Below are positions 1 to 14,315 of a DNA stretch of 64,000 bases, in pieces. The position numbers and the translations under genes are program-made. This DNA comes from Cyclina sinensis (Eukaryota; Mollusca; Bivalvia; Venerida; Veneridae). The stretch lies in assembly GCA_012932295.1 (NCBI GenBank), contig JAAONU010000014.1, positions 20,974,011-21,038,010 on the forward strand, written 5' to 3'. Positions within the stretch are counted from its first letter, which is position 1. Every line of letters starts with the position of its first letter. The notes under the pieces are model-generated. The model worked only from the letters and a program-made list of their open reading frames with translations. It made no database searches and had not been told where the DNA came from.

Positions 1-2115
1 TTAAAGAAAATGATGCATACAATGGTGGTATTGAAAAGAATCTATCATTTTTATCCATTTTAGTTCTTGTTATTATCAATATTATTTTTATTATGTAATA
101 TAAGGATTATTTCCTGTACAAGGTTGATATGCAATATATTAAACACTTACTAGGTGAAAGTATAAATTTCAATTCATATGAAACAATATGGAATTATATT
201 TAATTGTACAAAACATCCATAATTACGAATTATGAAGTAGATCAACAAGTGTCTCAACTTTATTCCATGTTATAAAAAAATATTGATAAATAGTCAAGTT
301 TTTATCTGTAGTGATTAAAAATTCAAAAACTCTCTACATACTTGGTCTTTTCAAGAAAATATTGAAAATATTTAAACATTTAAGTTTTGTCAACGAATAT
401 CAATGTATTTAGGACAAATTATTACAAAATGATATTCGTCTTCAATGTTTCATGTGGACTAACGTATTGCAGAAGGTACAAATTGTCTTTTCAATAAAAA
501 AATCAAGCTGATCAGTTAAGAATTTAAAATTTTGTTCTGAAAATTATTGTTAACTATTTAGGTAAACTTGATGTCGGTTCATGACTTAAAATACCTCCAG
601 GTGCTGACGAAGCTATGAGGGACAAGGCATTGAAAGTATTTTGTATCCTGTTAATAGCCTACGTGAACACCGTTTTAGTTAAAAAATAACGCACATCGAT
701 ACACTGTACTGTCTGTTTGTTTGAAACTTTTTTCTTTTCATTGTTTGTTCTACGTATTAAAATTGTTATCTATTGTAAAATGCGCGAATGAACTTAATAA
801 AGTTAACGTTTTTTCTCTCGATGATAACGTATGGTCAGCGGTGAATAGAAAACCGTTTCGTTCTATAAACAAGGTAAGGGGCAGTATGCCATTTAAGAGT
901 TGAAACCAGTTTGTTTTTTTCTATTTTTACATACTAAATAAAATATGTACATCAGTAAATTCACTTGAGATATGATATTTACTCCATTGTTATACAAAGG
1001 AAGGAGACAAAAAAGTAAAGTACTATATGATTTTAAAAGTGTCTGATTTGCTCGTAAATAGAAAAGGGTATATATAGTGCTTATTCTGTCTCGAAAATAA
1101 AAATGTATGAAAGGCCTTATTAATAGTCCTTCAATGATACTTTATATGCGCAGCCTACAAATTCTGGAAACACGAAGGGTAAACTTTTTTCAAGACAAAG
1201 ACATGATTAAATTAAGTCAAATTATTCAATAAAACAAAGTTTTACATCAACAGACACCATGCAATACAAGATTAATCACTTTCTGATTGACAGTGTGAAA
1301 GAATAATTTAATCCGTCCAGCTTTATTAACAGAAGATGAAGTCTGTCAAATATAATTAAATTTGGAATGTTCAATATACAAAAGCTTGTCTCCTTTAGAG
1401 ATGTTTCCATTTTTTCTATCTTTTCCAAAGACGGTTTCTCTTTTTTTTCTTCCTTTCCCTTTTTTTTTATTACGGTGATTATTATAACAAGCCGTAGAAA
1501 ATGTGCAATGGATTTGTATTCTCATGTTTGGTTCTGTCAAAGAAAAGAACATTTTTGTCATAACTTATCTTGCTTTCCTATTAAATGTCTAGACGGAAAA
1601 TTAATACATAATGAAACTCGATGTAGAAAATGTATTGTATCACATTTTCGCTCAAAATTTACGTCAGACATTACGAGTAGGAAAACTTGCATGTTAAGTG
1701 ATCAAATAGGCATAAGTTAGGATGACAAGATTATTTGAAATGACTGTTTCAGTTCAAGCAATTTCGCAACTTGATGAAATTTATGATAGGATTTTTCCCT
1801 AATTGATAAAGAGCACATTGTTTTAATAGACCACAAGTCTACATTGTATGAAAATAACACAATTTGAATACAAATGGCTCATAACTGTAAGTCTAAGCGA
1901 ATTCTTTAGTGCAGTGTGTATTCGAATAATCAAGTTTATCAACAATTTACAGGCGGATGTATTTGCTACATGTAAATTTTCTACATTTTTTATTGTAAGC
2001 TATGAAATAACGACCTACGTCTAGACGTGACTGAATAAAATAAGCTTCTTTGTGTCAGCTACAATCATAATTACGACAGTATTACGACGAGAGAAGCAGA
2101 AACACATGTTATTTT
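1..2115. other. Non-coding flank
   Basis: A/T-rich sequence. The only frame of note is a cysteine-rich 117-codon frame at 1367-1720, treated under findings. No supported gene. Confidence 0.6.
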
Positions 2116-2993
2116 TAGCTCACCTGAGCACGAAGTGATATATTTTGACTTGGTACGACGTCTTTCCGTTCGTTTGTTCTTCAACTTCCAGTTAAACAAC
2201 ATCTCCTCCTTAACCGCTGGATGGAAATTGATGGAACTTTTTCATGGATGTTCCTGCAAACGTGTTCTACAAAAGTTGTTCAAAAATTGAATTCCATACA
2301 GAATTTTGATTGCTATGGCAACAAAAGTGAAAAACAACATTTAGCATTGTCTAGTAAAGATTTACCAAAGTTGTTAAAACTATGGCTCCTAGGTCGAAAT
2401 CGGCCCCGCCCTAGGGATCACAAGTTTTAACATAGCTTTATGTAGGAACAACTTTGAAATCTCCTTGTAAAGAACTGCAAATCACAGACATAAGAAGTTT
2501 TGTATGTCGTATAGTAGACGATATTAAACGTTGTTCAAGTACTGGTCTCAGGATCAGAATTTGCTCCGCCCTAGGGGGCACATGTTTTATAAAGAAAAAC
2601 TTGAAAAATCATTATGTTGGTTTTTTCAGCTACAGCATTGAAATTTGACCTATACTTATAATCTTGTATGCGGATTTCAAATTTGACCGTAGCCAATATT
2701 GACCTCGACCTGCTTACCTACTTTTCTTGTGTTGCAGCTACAATGTGGAAATTCGAATTATACTTATGACTCTGGGTGCAGAATTCAACTTTGACCTTAA
2801 CCGACATTGACCTTGTACTGCTGACTTACTGTTTTGAAGCTGTGTCTGTACAATTTGGACCATATGTAAAATTTAGCATTTAGGTTTCAACTGCAACATT
2901 AGGCGGACTTACCTTGATTCCTTCATTCGCCTTCCTGTGTCAACTGGTGATACTCATGTGAGCGATACTGGGCCATTACGGCTCTCTTGTTTT
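2116..2993 (+). mobile_element. Mollusc-type interspersed repeat
   Basis: Opens TAGCTCACCTGAGCACGAAG and closes GTGAGCGATACTGGGCCATT...CTCTTGTTT, termini I recognise from an abundant repeat of bivalve genomes. The inside is built of diverged repeats: a segment with CGGCCCCGCCCTAGGGATCA near 2400 recurs near 2560, and a segment with TTCAAATTTGACC near 2680 recurs near 2790. Non-autonomous; no coding frame. Recognition is from memory of the family, not a search. Confidence 0.75.
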
Positions 2994-5900
2994 CATATAT
3001 AGTATTCAAGTTAAATATTCATTTTGACGCATGTAATATAACCAGCTCTGTTGTTATTATAGTAGATCGAAAACAAGGTTTAAATCATAATGTGGAGATC
3101 TAGACTCCCGTTCTCTAGAGGCAAGATTATTCGTTATAAACTAAAGTGTGTGTTTAATGATTTTTTACACCTTCACACAGACGATTGTTGTGATGACTGT
3201 TGGCAAAAGCAGTCTCTTTTCAGCTGTTCCTTCGGGTGCATCAAGATGTAGCCAGATAACAAAGTCATTTGGGTGACCCTCAAATACGATTTCATGCACT
3301 ATCTCATATACAAAACGTTAGACTCATGTATTCAGTAGCAACTAGGACTTTTAGACCTGATGTTAATCTGTTTGTGACAGAAAGGCAAAAAGTATTTCTT
3401 CTAATTTTGTTTCCCTCAAATTAAGCAAAATCAAATTAAGATCTGTCTGTAAATCGCGTAGCTGTTTGCAAGTAGAACTTCTGCAATTATATTATAATCT
3501 ACGACAATAATTTTATTTTGTGTGAAGTATTACTGTAACAATCCAAATTGTGTTTTGATAGACTTGTCTGTTTTTGTCATCATTGGGAAGAAAGCGGAAT
3601 ACCGCTGATACAAAAAACAGGAAGAACATTTATACAAAAACACATTAGATGTAAAAATATCAGACCCTATTACTGCCCTATAATTGTCAAATTTTGTATT
3701 GTTATGGATAACGAAATGTGTTACAAGGTGACGTTGGTTGTACAGACGTGATGTTATTTTCAAATTTAAAATATAAAAACAATAAAATAAGACCATACAT
3801 GGTGCAATGATTCTTTCCATTAGACATCTACAAATCGTATCAAATAATCAGAAGTTGGAATTATCGTCAAATGAAGGCGTGCATGTTTATACAGGGACCG
3901 TAATGAACGTGTACACATACATCCACACCCTTAAAAATAAGTGCCGGGTTATCTATATGTTAATAATATACATGGTTTATCTGGTGATTTGGCAATTTGA
4001 CAATGTATTGAACAATACCGAATAATATACATTGAAAACTGCACAGCTACATGTCTAGCTATAAAGGTCATACTTCACGAACCTTTACATTGCTTTATTG
4101 TATTCATATTTTCTTCATTTATTAAGCAATTTGACTATAAAATGTTTCGTTTTATTAACTGAACATGAAAAGGCTAGTAAAAATACTAGATTGATGTTTT
4201 TGAAATATCATCTTGCTGTCAGCTTTAATGCAAATACCACAAAGAATAAATATAAATTGTTTTATTTATGGAAAACTGATGTTCTTTATGTTCTTTTGAG
4301 TGCAGAATATGCAAATTCGTACATTTTTGTACACAATCTGCATAATAATTTTGGCGGTATGCAGTACAGTTAAGCTGCAATTATATTTACAACTGGCAAA
4401 GAAATAAGAATTGAACAAATGATGTCTAGACATGATTGCGTGTTGTATTCCTTCGTGTTAGCTACAGTCAAACTGATGACAAATCTGACAAATCTGAAAA
4501 ACAAAGGAATACTTGACGAAGATATGTGTGGTTATTTAGTCTTATAAATGTCAGAACCTTCATTTCTACTTACGTCAAAAGTGTACAGTTCAAGAAAATA
4601 TAGAACTGATTAGTAAGGCCGTATGAAAAGGCAACATTGAGAAGTTATTCGAGAGTGTTTCCTAGCAGCAGAATTATTATACACTGTATTAATATTACCT
4701 ATAAAAATGCTTGTTCGAAAGAATTTGAAACTATTCTGGCCTCCTTCTTATTACCGGACAGAACATGGAAACTTTTCACGTCGATTATTTTGTTATTGTA
4801 TCAAGTTTGAATGCTTAGTAGCAAAGTTATGTATAACTGTTAAACACTTATAAAAATACAGCATACTCATAGTTACCAAGAAAACCTACCTGCTAGAGAT
4901 GCAAACAAATCCAACCCATGTCATAAAAAATGTGTTTCAAGAAAAGTTTATCTGTAAAGCGTCCGAATTGTTCAGGAAATTGATTTAATGCCAGCAGGGT
5001 TTTCTTTCACTGCTGCATAAACGACACATGTCAATGTCTCTGTGATGCAATCCTGCATACATGTGCAATCATTATGATGCAAATATGTAAACACCACTTT
5101 AAAATATTGATTTTTTTTTAATATTGAAACATTGATTATAGCTTTGCTTAGCTGTTCAATCTCTGTTTTTCCTGAAATGCTGTTCTTCTAAAAATTGCTC
5201 TTACGATAAGCAAATAAAATAGTTAACAGTTAAAATAGTTGTCTGTTTTACTAATGAACCAAAACTTAAGCAGAAATACCGAACAGAAAAAAATTATCAC
5301 TTAAGTTCAGATATTAGTCAGCAACTAACAGAAATATGACCAGATGTTATCTAGCTGTTTCTCTTGTAAGGTGAATGTGAATACTTCTGCGACCCCGGTT
5401 TATTGTAATTCTAGTTTAAAAATCGGGGTTTCTTGTTCATGTTTCTTCAAGTTCTCGACATAGCTAAATTTAACATTCTGATTGCTTTAAAGCATTTTGA
5501 CGATAATTTAGTCAATTAAACCTGTTAATTTCTTAATACAGTATTAAACATGCATCATTTATAGATACCGATCATTTAAATTTTCTTCTAACTCGTAACA
5601 AGTACATTTCATATTTAGGCTTTTGTATTATTTAAGTTTTTAAATAATTAGAAATACTTACAGTAAACTTTTAACAAATAATAACTAAAATAGAGGTTTA
5701 GTTGCCTCATTTTGTTCAACTGAAGTCATTTATTATCGCAACGGCATTGTTTTTTTTCTATTTTAACCTAATTTTATTGAAAAACGAACTTCTTCTTTTA
5801 ACTACCAGTAACGTCTTTTTCATTTTGAATGCCACCCACATGTCAATGATGAACAAAGGGAATGTGGTTTTCATCATTAACTGACAGTTGACTGACAATT

Positions 5901-7018
5901 TAATCAACGGATGGCAGATGATGCAAAGGCGATACCTTAGTATGTACCTGTAATGATATAACGTCACAATGAGGTTCTAATTTCAATGCCATGTTTTGTT
6001 AAAACTTGTACATATTTTGTATGATGAAAATTGCATCCTGATATACATGCAGTTTAGTTTTGTAATTTATTACTATAAACATCCTTTTATTCATTTAAAT
6101 TACTTTTGATATTTTGCAGCACCTCAGATAAATTCAACGAAATTTTATTGGTTAAGACCATCCATATACGAAGTTGTACAAAAAATATCCGTATATACTG
6201 TGAGCCATGGTTTTTCTTGCAATTTTATCGATTTTTGATTGAATACACATGGTCGTTGTTTTGTTTACATAAAAAAATAGAGAGATATCTTTTCTCTCCA
6301 TTCAAAAATTAAAACAGCAATAACTTAGCATTAATAGTTTTTTAGGCATGAGCCTGTCCAGTATCCGAGACAATGAAAAGAAATCCAAAATATAACTTAA
6401 CTCTGTGTGTTGTAGATATAATAATAAGATTCTGAAATATATTTATCAAACACAAATTGTTCAGTTTATTCCCAAATTTCACTGAAGAAAACGAAAGAAA
6501 GAGGCCAGGGGGCGCGTATAGCCTGTTCGAACTGATACAAACCCGACCTGGCGGTTCTTGTCATATCGATTCGACCAGGCTAATGAATACCAGTAATATA
6601 TAAGCTTTTTTAAAGGTTTCATGGCAAATACAACAAACTTCCCAAATGATTCGAAATTGCGTGTTACGATTTGCCTTTGTGTCCTGCTGCACGCCTTTCT
6701 TATAGACTGAAAGGCAGGACAAATGACGCCAATTTACCAACAAGTCTATAATTTGACATGAATAGCGTACATAATTGTCCCTTCAGATAAACTTGTGCGC
6801 GTGTCTGTTACAATAATGTTCTGGAGAATTGCGTATGCGAATGCGCTGCGGAGATCTAAAGTAACAGTTAACTGGTTTAAGGAAATAAATTACTGTAACA
6901 GTATTTTGTTCGTTATCAACAGTCGTGTTCATTGTTCCGAGGATTGGTTTTACAACTGTGTCTTACTTCGACGTAAAAGATTATCTAAAGATGTTTAATT
7001 TGAAAATAGTATTGTATT
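2994..7018. other. Non-coding, nothing recognisable
   Basis: A/T-rich sequence with only short chance frames. No gene, RNA or repeat I can support. Confidence 0.55.
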
Positions 7019-7431
7019 TTAAAGCGACTAACTCACAGATAGGTCGACGATACATAAAAAAAGAAAATGTTTCTACTTGTAGGAAATTTAGGTGTAATTT
7101 TGAAGAACATATCTAAACAAAGTTACTGTCCTTTTTTATCAATGCACATCAAGATAATTACAATTTACAAGATTTAATTGGTAAAAAATACCCCGTTAGT
7201 CACGGGGTAGATACTCAGTTTATCTTGTTGATTTTAAATATTTACAATACCAAGTCGCTGTCGCTCAGTGGGATAGCGTGAAGGCATGGGTTCGAAACCG
7301 GCTTAAATCAAATTGTTTTTTCTTCCGTTTTCATGATGTAAAGAAGTTGTTTTTTTCTGTAGTATATTTACTTCTCATCAAATTTAAAGAAACCCATTAT
7401 TAAGCTATATTCTATGAGTCAGTTGCTTTAA
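7019..7431 (+). mobile_element. TTAA-flanked MITE, copy 1 (piggyBac-like termini), with tRNA-like core
   Basis: Begins TTAAAGCGACTAACTCACAG and ends TATGAGTCAGTTGCTTTAA, imperfect inverted ends bounded by TTAA on both sides. TTAA duplication is the hallmark of piggyBac-type insertion. Inside lie a perfect hairpin with 7-base arms TACCCCG/CGGGGTA (7189-7209) and a tRNA-like stretch with an A-box-like TCGCTCAGTGG (7261-7271) and a B-box GGTTCGAAACC (7289-7299). No transposase, so non-autonomous. Copy 2 at 47690-48806 confirms the ends. Confidence 0.85.
7189..7209. repeat. Conserved hairpin in TTAA MITE copy 1
   Basis: Arms TACCCCG and CGGGGTA around a 7-base loop TTAGTCA. The same 21 bases recur unchanged at 47863-47883, although the surrounding element has diverged. 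Confidence 0.9.
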
Positions 7432-10400
7432 ATATCTATTATGAAAAATACTTATTACTTTAGTATTTCAACAATAATTTGCGTTAATATGTGGCGCCTA
7501 TGGTAATCTGAGCATTCCTGCTAGAAGCTTAATAATCAAACGCTATGATTATGTATCATTGAACATTGCCTACAAATAAGACCAAAATTGCATGCTTAGG
7601 AATTGCACTGGCGACGGAGGTCTATAAATAAGATTTAGAATTAGTTATCAGTTACTGTAAACCAAGAAACCTTCTAGGATACTATATTTTGCATTTTACA
7701 TACTGCTGACGGCGACATACTTTCAGGGAAACATACCAACCGCTTAGTACTTGAAACAAATAAAAATCTATCAGTGCAATCACAAGATGAAATAAAAAGA
7801 AATGTATACAGTACATAAAAGAGTATATTTTGTTTAAATAGTTCTGTTAAATGAGAAAAGTTATTTGTACTATTAATTATGCCCCACTTCGAAGAACTGA
7901 GGTCGTATAGCTTACCTCATGTCAGTGGCTATTCGGTCTGCAGATCTGTTGGTTTCCAATCATTTAATTTAAAATGCAAAAGCATAAAGACATTATACTT
8001 GTAGCTTGGTTTGGCAGAGGTAGAAGGCTCTCAGCTCTGCTCTCCTTATCTTGTTTGCAATCAATAACTCAAGAACAACTGAAACTAACTGTCCAAACTG
8101 TACTTGTAAATGTAGTTAGACATGAATGAAGAGTAGATAACCCCATTGATGTTTTGGCTAATTGTCAGGAGGTTCCCTTTATTAAAGTATAAGTTTTAAG
8201 ACTTTATAATAAATAGGTTTGGTAGGCTAGTTAGAGACCACTATTTCGGGTATTACTTTATCAAAGGTCAATCTCACAAGGGCCTGTAATTTGAGATTTG
8301 TTTCTGATTATTGACCCTTGTACAGATTAATTATAACTGCCTGTAATGCATCTTGGTAATTTTGAACACTAATATAACTCTCGAATGAACCCTCTAATCT
8401 GGAAGTTAAATTAGAACAAACTATAAAGTTTCATGCCCAACAGATCGCAAAATTAATGTAAAAGACATCACATGATTTTGTAAACCATTTAAATTGTCAA
8501 TACAATTACGCATATAGTTAAAGCTAACTTAATTGTACAAATTCAATTTTAATTTCCAGAAATCAGGGATACTAGACCTTGCTGATAAGTATTCGCGGGT
8601 CTATGTATGATATACAAAATAAAGAAATTCAAACGAGACCTTTGATAACTTAAGGGGTAAAAACATATAAGTAAAAATGAATAATAAGTACAATAAGTAT
8701 AGTTTATCATGTTATCTGATAAAATATATATCTTACTGTCATTGAAAACTATATTGATACACCCAAGGTTTTAGGGCTAGAGAATCTTACCTTATAAAAT
8801 TGTGTTTAGATTCTGAATGAATGATTTCTTAACCAAATTCAGCCTGCTGATTCATTCCAACCAACAGATACACAATGAACAGTGTTCTGATAAAGTAACA
8901 AAACACATAACTCCATTCGTGCAGGTTATGAAACTGGATTATTTGATTTTTTCTTGATGTGTTATCCGTCATACAACAGTTTGTCATCCGATTTCACGAC
9001 TCGAAACTCCTCTCTGGTTTGTAAATGTTTTAGATACTTGTCGGTCTGATAAATCCTAATACATATGGTGGAATGAACATTTATACACAACCCCCCCCCC
9101 AAAAACGCTAAGCTTAGTTCAAAGCGTTTACTTGGATTTCTGATAACTGACTTCTACACTCAGCCATGTGTTCAAACGGCATTATGGGTATTTAAATATG
9201 GTCGCGAAGGCCGACTCTCATAGTAACGCACTGTTAACATTATGTTTGTCCCGAAAATAACTTTAGACAGCCACTTTAAGGTAAACAATTGTTGCAAAAG
9301 GGATTATTTTGCTTGCAAATATTGTATTTTAAATTGTATCATTCATAACTTAGGTTTTTACTAGCCTAGAATCCGTTGGTTTACGCTTGTGTGAAACGCA
9401 CATTTTTTGGTAAAGTCACCCACTTTATGGTTGAATGGCGATGGGCGAATTGGCCGTTTCTTTGGTCATTCAATCAGATTGATTACTTTCACTTCCGCTT
9501 CAACCATATTTGGTAAATGGTTGAACGTTTTGATATGAAAGGGCTCCGAAAATCTCTCAACGAGATCACTTTTCGGCAAAATTCCATCGTAAATTCCTGT
9601 TCGGTTGTCATCAGAAAATTCTTCAAACTTTAACAAGAGTCGACTTATTACCTTGGAAGTAAGAGAATCACATCAAGATCAGAGTCAATTCAATAGTTTG
9701 AGCCTTGTAAAGATTACCAACTTCAATTTTAGAGGCTTTTCCAGAAATTTAATCATCTTTTAACATTTTCAGATTATTGCTATTTGTGATTTTTGAAACG
9801 TATGGGAAGCCACATCGGTCCTATTTCATTCGTCAAAGGCGTGTTTGTAACTGGGTTATTACAACACAGAATTATACCAGAATTTAAGCAGATTAGCAAT
9901 GTCAACAACGGTTAGATTTGTTTTTGTTTTTTTCTGTAATTGTATACATAAATGATTTATTCTACAATAAATTCTAGTTTTGTTCAATTTGAACAGCTGT
10001 CTTTGTGTTCATCAAATACAACAAACCTGTTTAAATTCCATGGGAGCTTTTCATTTTTAAGTCAACGCTACCAAATCAAGAAAGGCATAGCCCCTACCTT
10101 GTTCGGAAATCACTAATATTTGGCTTTTTATGTTTTTAGTTTAATTCATCTAGTTTGGCACATATATTTACTTGTTTAAATATGCCCTTGATCTCTTTTA
10201 ACATCTGACTAGTAACGAGGTTTGTTGAATAAAATGGTCGCATTTATCTTTATTAGAATTAAATGGATATCAGAATAAATCTATTTAGAAGTCCATTACC
10301 CGTTGGATAGTGATATATATGTACAGTTATTTTCCTGAAACTATTAATCAGTGAACAGTTTTAGTATGAAGCATAAAAATGCCAAAATTGAAGTGTATTC

Positions 10401-13400
10401 CAATCAAACAATCAAAGTAGTAAATTACTTAAACAAATCGTAACAGAATACATGTATCCATAGCACTTTACTGCATTCTAAAGTTAAAGAAAAAACTATT
10501 TTTTATCAGGTTGTGTTTCAGTTTAAATGAAATTAGTTGAAAAGGTGACACTTTCTTAAACCACATGTGCGACAGTTTTCAACATTATTTGTCATTCGTA
10601 AAAATGCAAATGCAAATTCATCATAAGCTGACAAACCGCTGACAAGTTAATCAAGGAAGTGCAGGATCCAATATTTTTTTTCATCAAAATGTGTCGAAAG
10701 ATTTGTCATTGTAACAAAAAAACAATGTGATAAAGTCACAGAGACACTTTTTTCTAATCAAATTCATTCTTCTTGGATTAAAATTGATTGTCAAAAAAAC
10801 ACAACAGTTCTGCTACAGTGGGTGCTAGAATTTTGTGAAAATTTTAGTTGTAAGTTCTTTATGCTAAACTGAGAAATGTAAGCAAGCTGAATTTCACGGA
10901 TAAAGGACATTTAAAGTTGAAGGATTGATACTGTTTGAAAAGATTTGAACATTTAAACCACATTTGAAAGTACTGGTTTGTGTTGCAAATCATCTAGCAA
11001 ATCAGACATTGTTTTTAAAATATAATCAGACCTCACTGTTAAATTAACAAATCTTCACACAGAGTTTATTTAATGAGGATTATAATATTATTCAAATACT
11101 TTTTATTAAATATCGAACGGCATAAAACTCGTTCGCATTTGGCCATATGGTTTACGATAACAATACATATATTGTCTTATTTTTATAACTGTTAAGTCGC
11201 TCTTTAGTATTTCTTCAAACTTCTTCAAGTCACACGTTTTGAACTCCGTTAGATTTGATCTAGATACATCGTACTCTCATAAAATTTATAAACTTTTATT
11301 ATGCGTTCTAGGTCTGTAGCTAAATCCTTTGATCATAATGGATCAGACACGCTTTGATCAAGGTCAGGTATATTGCTTATTTCCATATCAGTGCATATCG
11401 AATTCTCAATATATTTGTCTTTGTGATATACCAGGCTCAGTAGTGTGTCAATATGTAATCAGTACACACGTCTTTGATAACGCTTCATGGAATCTTTGTC
11501 TTCAGTAAGCTCAGATTTGCATGCTAAATGATATTTACTTTGTATGTCTTTTCCGGGCTTTGACATTATTAAAGAACGCGTTGACTTATCAACGTATTAG
11601 CCAGATTTTATATAGAATAATCACTGAAGATTTACAATTTTTAGAGACGGCAATGAGATTCAAAAGGTAATCACGAACTTTTTAAAAGTTTCAGAGTTTC
11701 TATGTCTAGACTTGGTCATTGTGTTTACCTATTATTTCAATGTATATTTGCCTTGTTTTGTCTATACGTGTAAGTTATTTGATTTCCTATGAACTATGGA
11801 AAGTGCATTATTTAAGTACCAGCCTGTGACAAATTATTCAAAATAGCAAACGAAATAATGTTCGATGTTAAAAGTTTTTCAGTACTTGTTGTGAACAGGT
11901 TTTATAACTTTTGTGGGGAAACACTTCTATTAACAGTAGAAATTTTAATGATCGAAACTGATTAGCAAAAACATCTCACACACAACACTTTTGTTCTAAT
12001 CAAATTATCGTTTGATTTTTTTTATTATTATAATCGTTTGTGAGGTTTTATTTGTTTTTTTTTAATTTATTATTATAAGTATTATTTTATAATTATTATT
12101 CATTCATAACCACATGCATGTGAGTTTTCAAGCAGAAAATGATTATAACAGCTCAGATTTCTTTTGCAAATTCAAGCACGAAGGTCAAGTGAAATCAGAC
12201 AACTTCACGTGTAAAATGTTTTGTATCAACTAATCGAAATTAAAGGTCTAAGGAGTACATTATAACGTATGTCTCCGTAGACAGTCGGAACTTTCTTCAG
12301 TTTGTTCTTGACATGCAATTGTGTACTATTTAATGAAATGTTTAGCATTTCATACTGTACGAAATAGACTGCACTTACTTGTACTCTAACTTGTACTGAC
12401 GATCAAGTTATAGTCAGTAAAGCAATATTGTAATCAAGGCAGCAAACATTTTACTTCTTAAGGTTATCCTGCTATCTTTTGGTGTTGATAAGTGCAACTT
12501 ATATATCTTCTGACGTTGATTTATGAGAAGGTATTATCAAAATTCCCTCTTTATTTCAATTTGAATATTATTCATTTACTATTATAGAAAATGTCTGATG
12601 TCTGCGTTCTTTTGTACCATAAAAGAGCGGCAAAAGTTCATGTAAAGATATCGTTTACGTTTATATTCTTCTGATATTGTTAGATTTTTGATGCACCAGA
12701 CGACTTATTTCTACAGCGCATGATTGTTGTTGCTGACATTAGCACAGACAAACCGTTTGAACTGTTAAATTTCGAAATGGCTGTGATTTCAAAATCATGG
12801 CTGAATTTAATGTTGACGGCACTAAGCGTTGTAAATGTTGTTTTGAAAAGATAGGCCAAATATTAGAAAGAACTGTTCTACACAATCATTTAACTTACAG
12901 CAAATCTGTACACCACAAATGACTTGTAGCTTTTGCATTTTCAGTTGTTTAACTCTATATAACGTGATTATAAAAATATTGTAACAGTTACAGCGATCTT
13001 TAAAGTATTTGCTAGTTTTCGTTTTTTATAGTCAAAACAAAATACACGAAAAACTTCTAATAAAATAAAATGGTATTCATTCTCGTACATGTAATTAATA
13101 TATAAAATATCAAGGTTATTTTAACATTCAAAATTTATTTGTAAATATAAATATGTCTTTATAGTTTTGCACGTTTTGTGTATTTAAGTAAGGTTTCCTC
13201 TTTGCTCTTTTTTTCTATATAAATAACATTTTGACAAGGACCTTTTGTTATTTACGTCGGTGATCCTGCATTGGAATGACCCTGCAGTTTGCTTACAACA
13301 TAAGGTATGATTTTTGTTTATCTCAATATATTTACAATAAACGACTTTACAATATGTCTGTCCTTGTGAGAAGCTTCAGCAAATGACAGATCGAGATTTA

Positions 13401-14283
13401 ATGAGGCCAGATGTAAGTGATAACGCACCATGGAATTATTTGGCTTCTTCTGGAAACTTCTCTCTCTGAATGTTACCCATTGTTAATTAGTTTTATATAG
13501 ATACGGCATTAATAAAAAATACACAAATGATGGCAGTGCAGAATGATAAAAATTCTCTGATGTTTGTTAGATTAAGATATGAGTTTTAAATGTTGGTTGA
13601 TGTATTTTAATATGTATTTCCTTGTGAATTTCTATAATTATGCTTCTGATTGGTTCAAACATAACATTTGTTGCTGTTAATTCTTGTCTCTGATAATTTT
13701 CAATAAAACGAAGGAGGACCCAAAAAAGGTTATATAGAATCGAAAAAATAGAGAAACTGATTTAGTTATATAATTAAGAGATTGCAATAATGTGTTTTAA
13801 ATAATTCCATACTCTCTTTTCATTATAACGTTTGTAAGGGGCTTGATTAGATGTATCTATGTTGTGATGTCTAGACATCATTAAGCAAGAATATTTTCTT
13901 GTTTAAATAAGCACTCTTGTTCTAAAAACACGTCAAGGAGAAAGTAAATTTCCTAGAAAAAAAATATACCTGTATTTATTGTCCGTTCACAAAAGCTAAA
14001 ACTGATTCATTTGCATAACATTTAGTCCATCGCGTCAATCATTTTACTTTAAAAGTATATGGAAGTCAACATTAGACTGGAATGTTTGTTAAAGTCTTTC
14101 CGCTGAATACAGGTGATCACTTTGCTTGTGATATTTTGTTGTATTATGCTATCTCTATATTCTTTTGACCTTTTACAATTATGTGTTATCACAATAAGAC
14201 AAATTCAATAGTGTTTCCTAAATTCCTTTTGTGACAGGTTTCGCCACAGTCGAAATCATATAGCCAAAGTTATTAGACATAAA
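7432..14283. other. Non-coding upstream region of the receptor gene
   Basis: Nearly 7 kb with no frame of 60 codons on either strand between 7117 and 14940. It contains a 10-base C run near 9091 and a perfect 9-base inverted repeat TTCAACCAT/ATGGTTGAA at 9499-9525. The receptor promoter should lie in its 3' part, but I see no clear core promoter. Confidence 0.6.
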
Positions 14284-14315
14284 ATGGTTCTTTTATGCAT
14301 GATCATTTATAGCAT
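14284..14315 (+). CDS. Receptor exon 1: start codon and first half of the signal peptide
   Basis: The ATG lies in good context (A at -3, G at +4) and is followed by nine mostly hydrophobic codons (residues VLLCMIIYS). The exon then leaves two bases (AT) before a consensus donor gtaagc at 14316. Exon 2 begins with the single base needed to complete the codon, giving M11 followed by FVCAQ. Together this makes a plausible signal peptide with cleavage near residue 15 or 16. The phase match and signal-peptide character are the evidence; no transcript was available. The alternative is a different upstream start exon with the same phase. Confidence 0.65.

Noticed and set aside
721..903. Signal-peptide-like frame followed by a donor AAG/gtaagg near 870, considered as the receptor's first exon
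   Set aside because: No in-frame ATG before the hydrophobic part, and it would end in phase 0 or 1 rather than the two spare bases needed. The exon at 14284 fits better.
12798..12923. 41-codon ATG frame with several cysteines (MAEFNVDGTKRCKCC start)
   Set aside because: Too short and without supporting splice, repeat or domain evidence.
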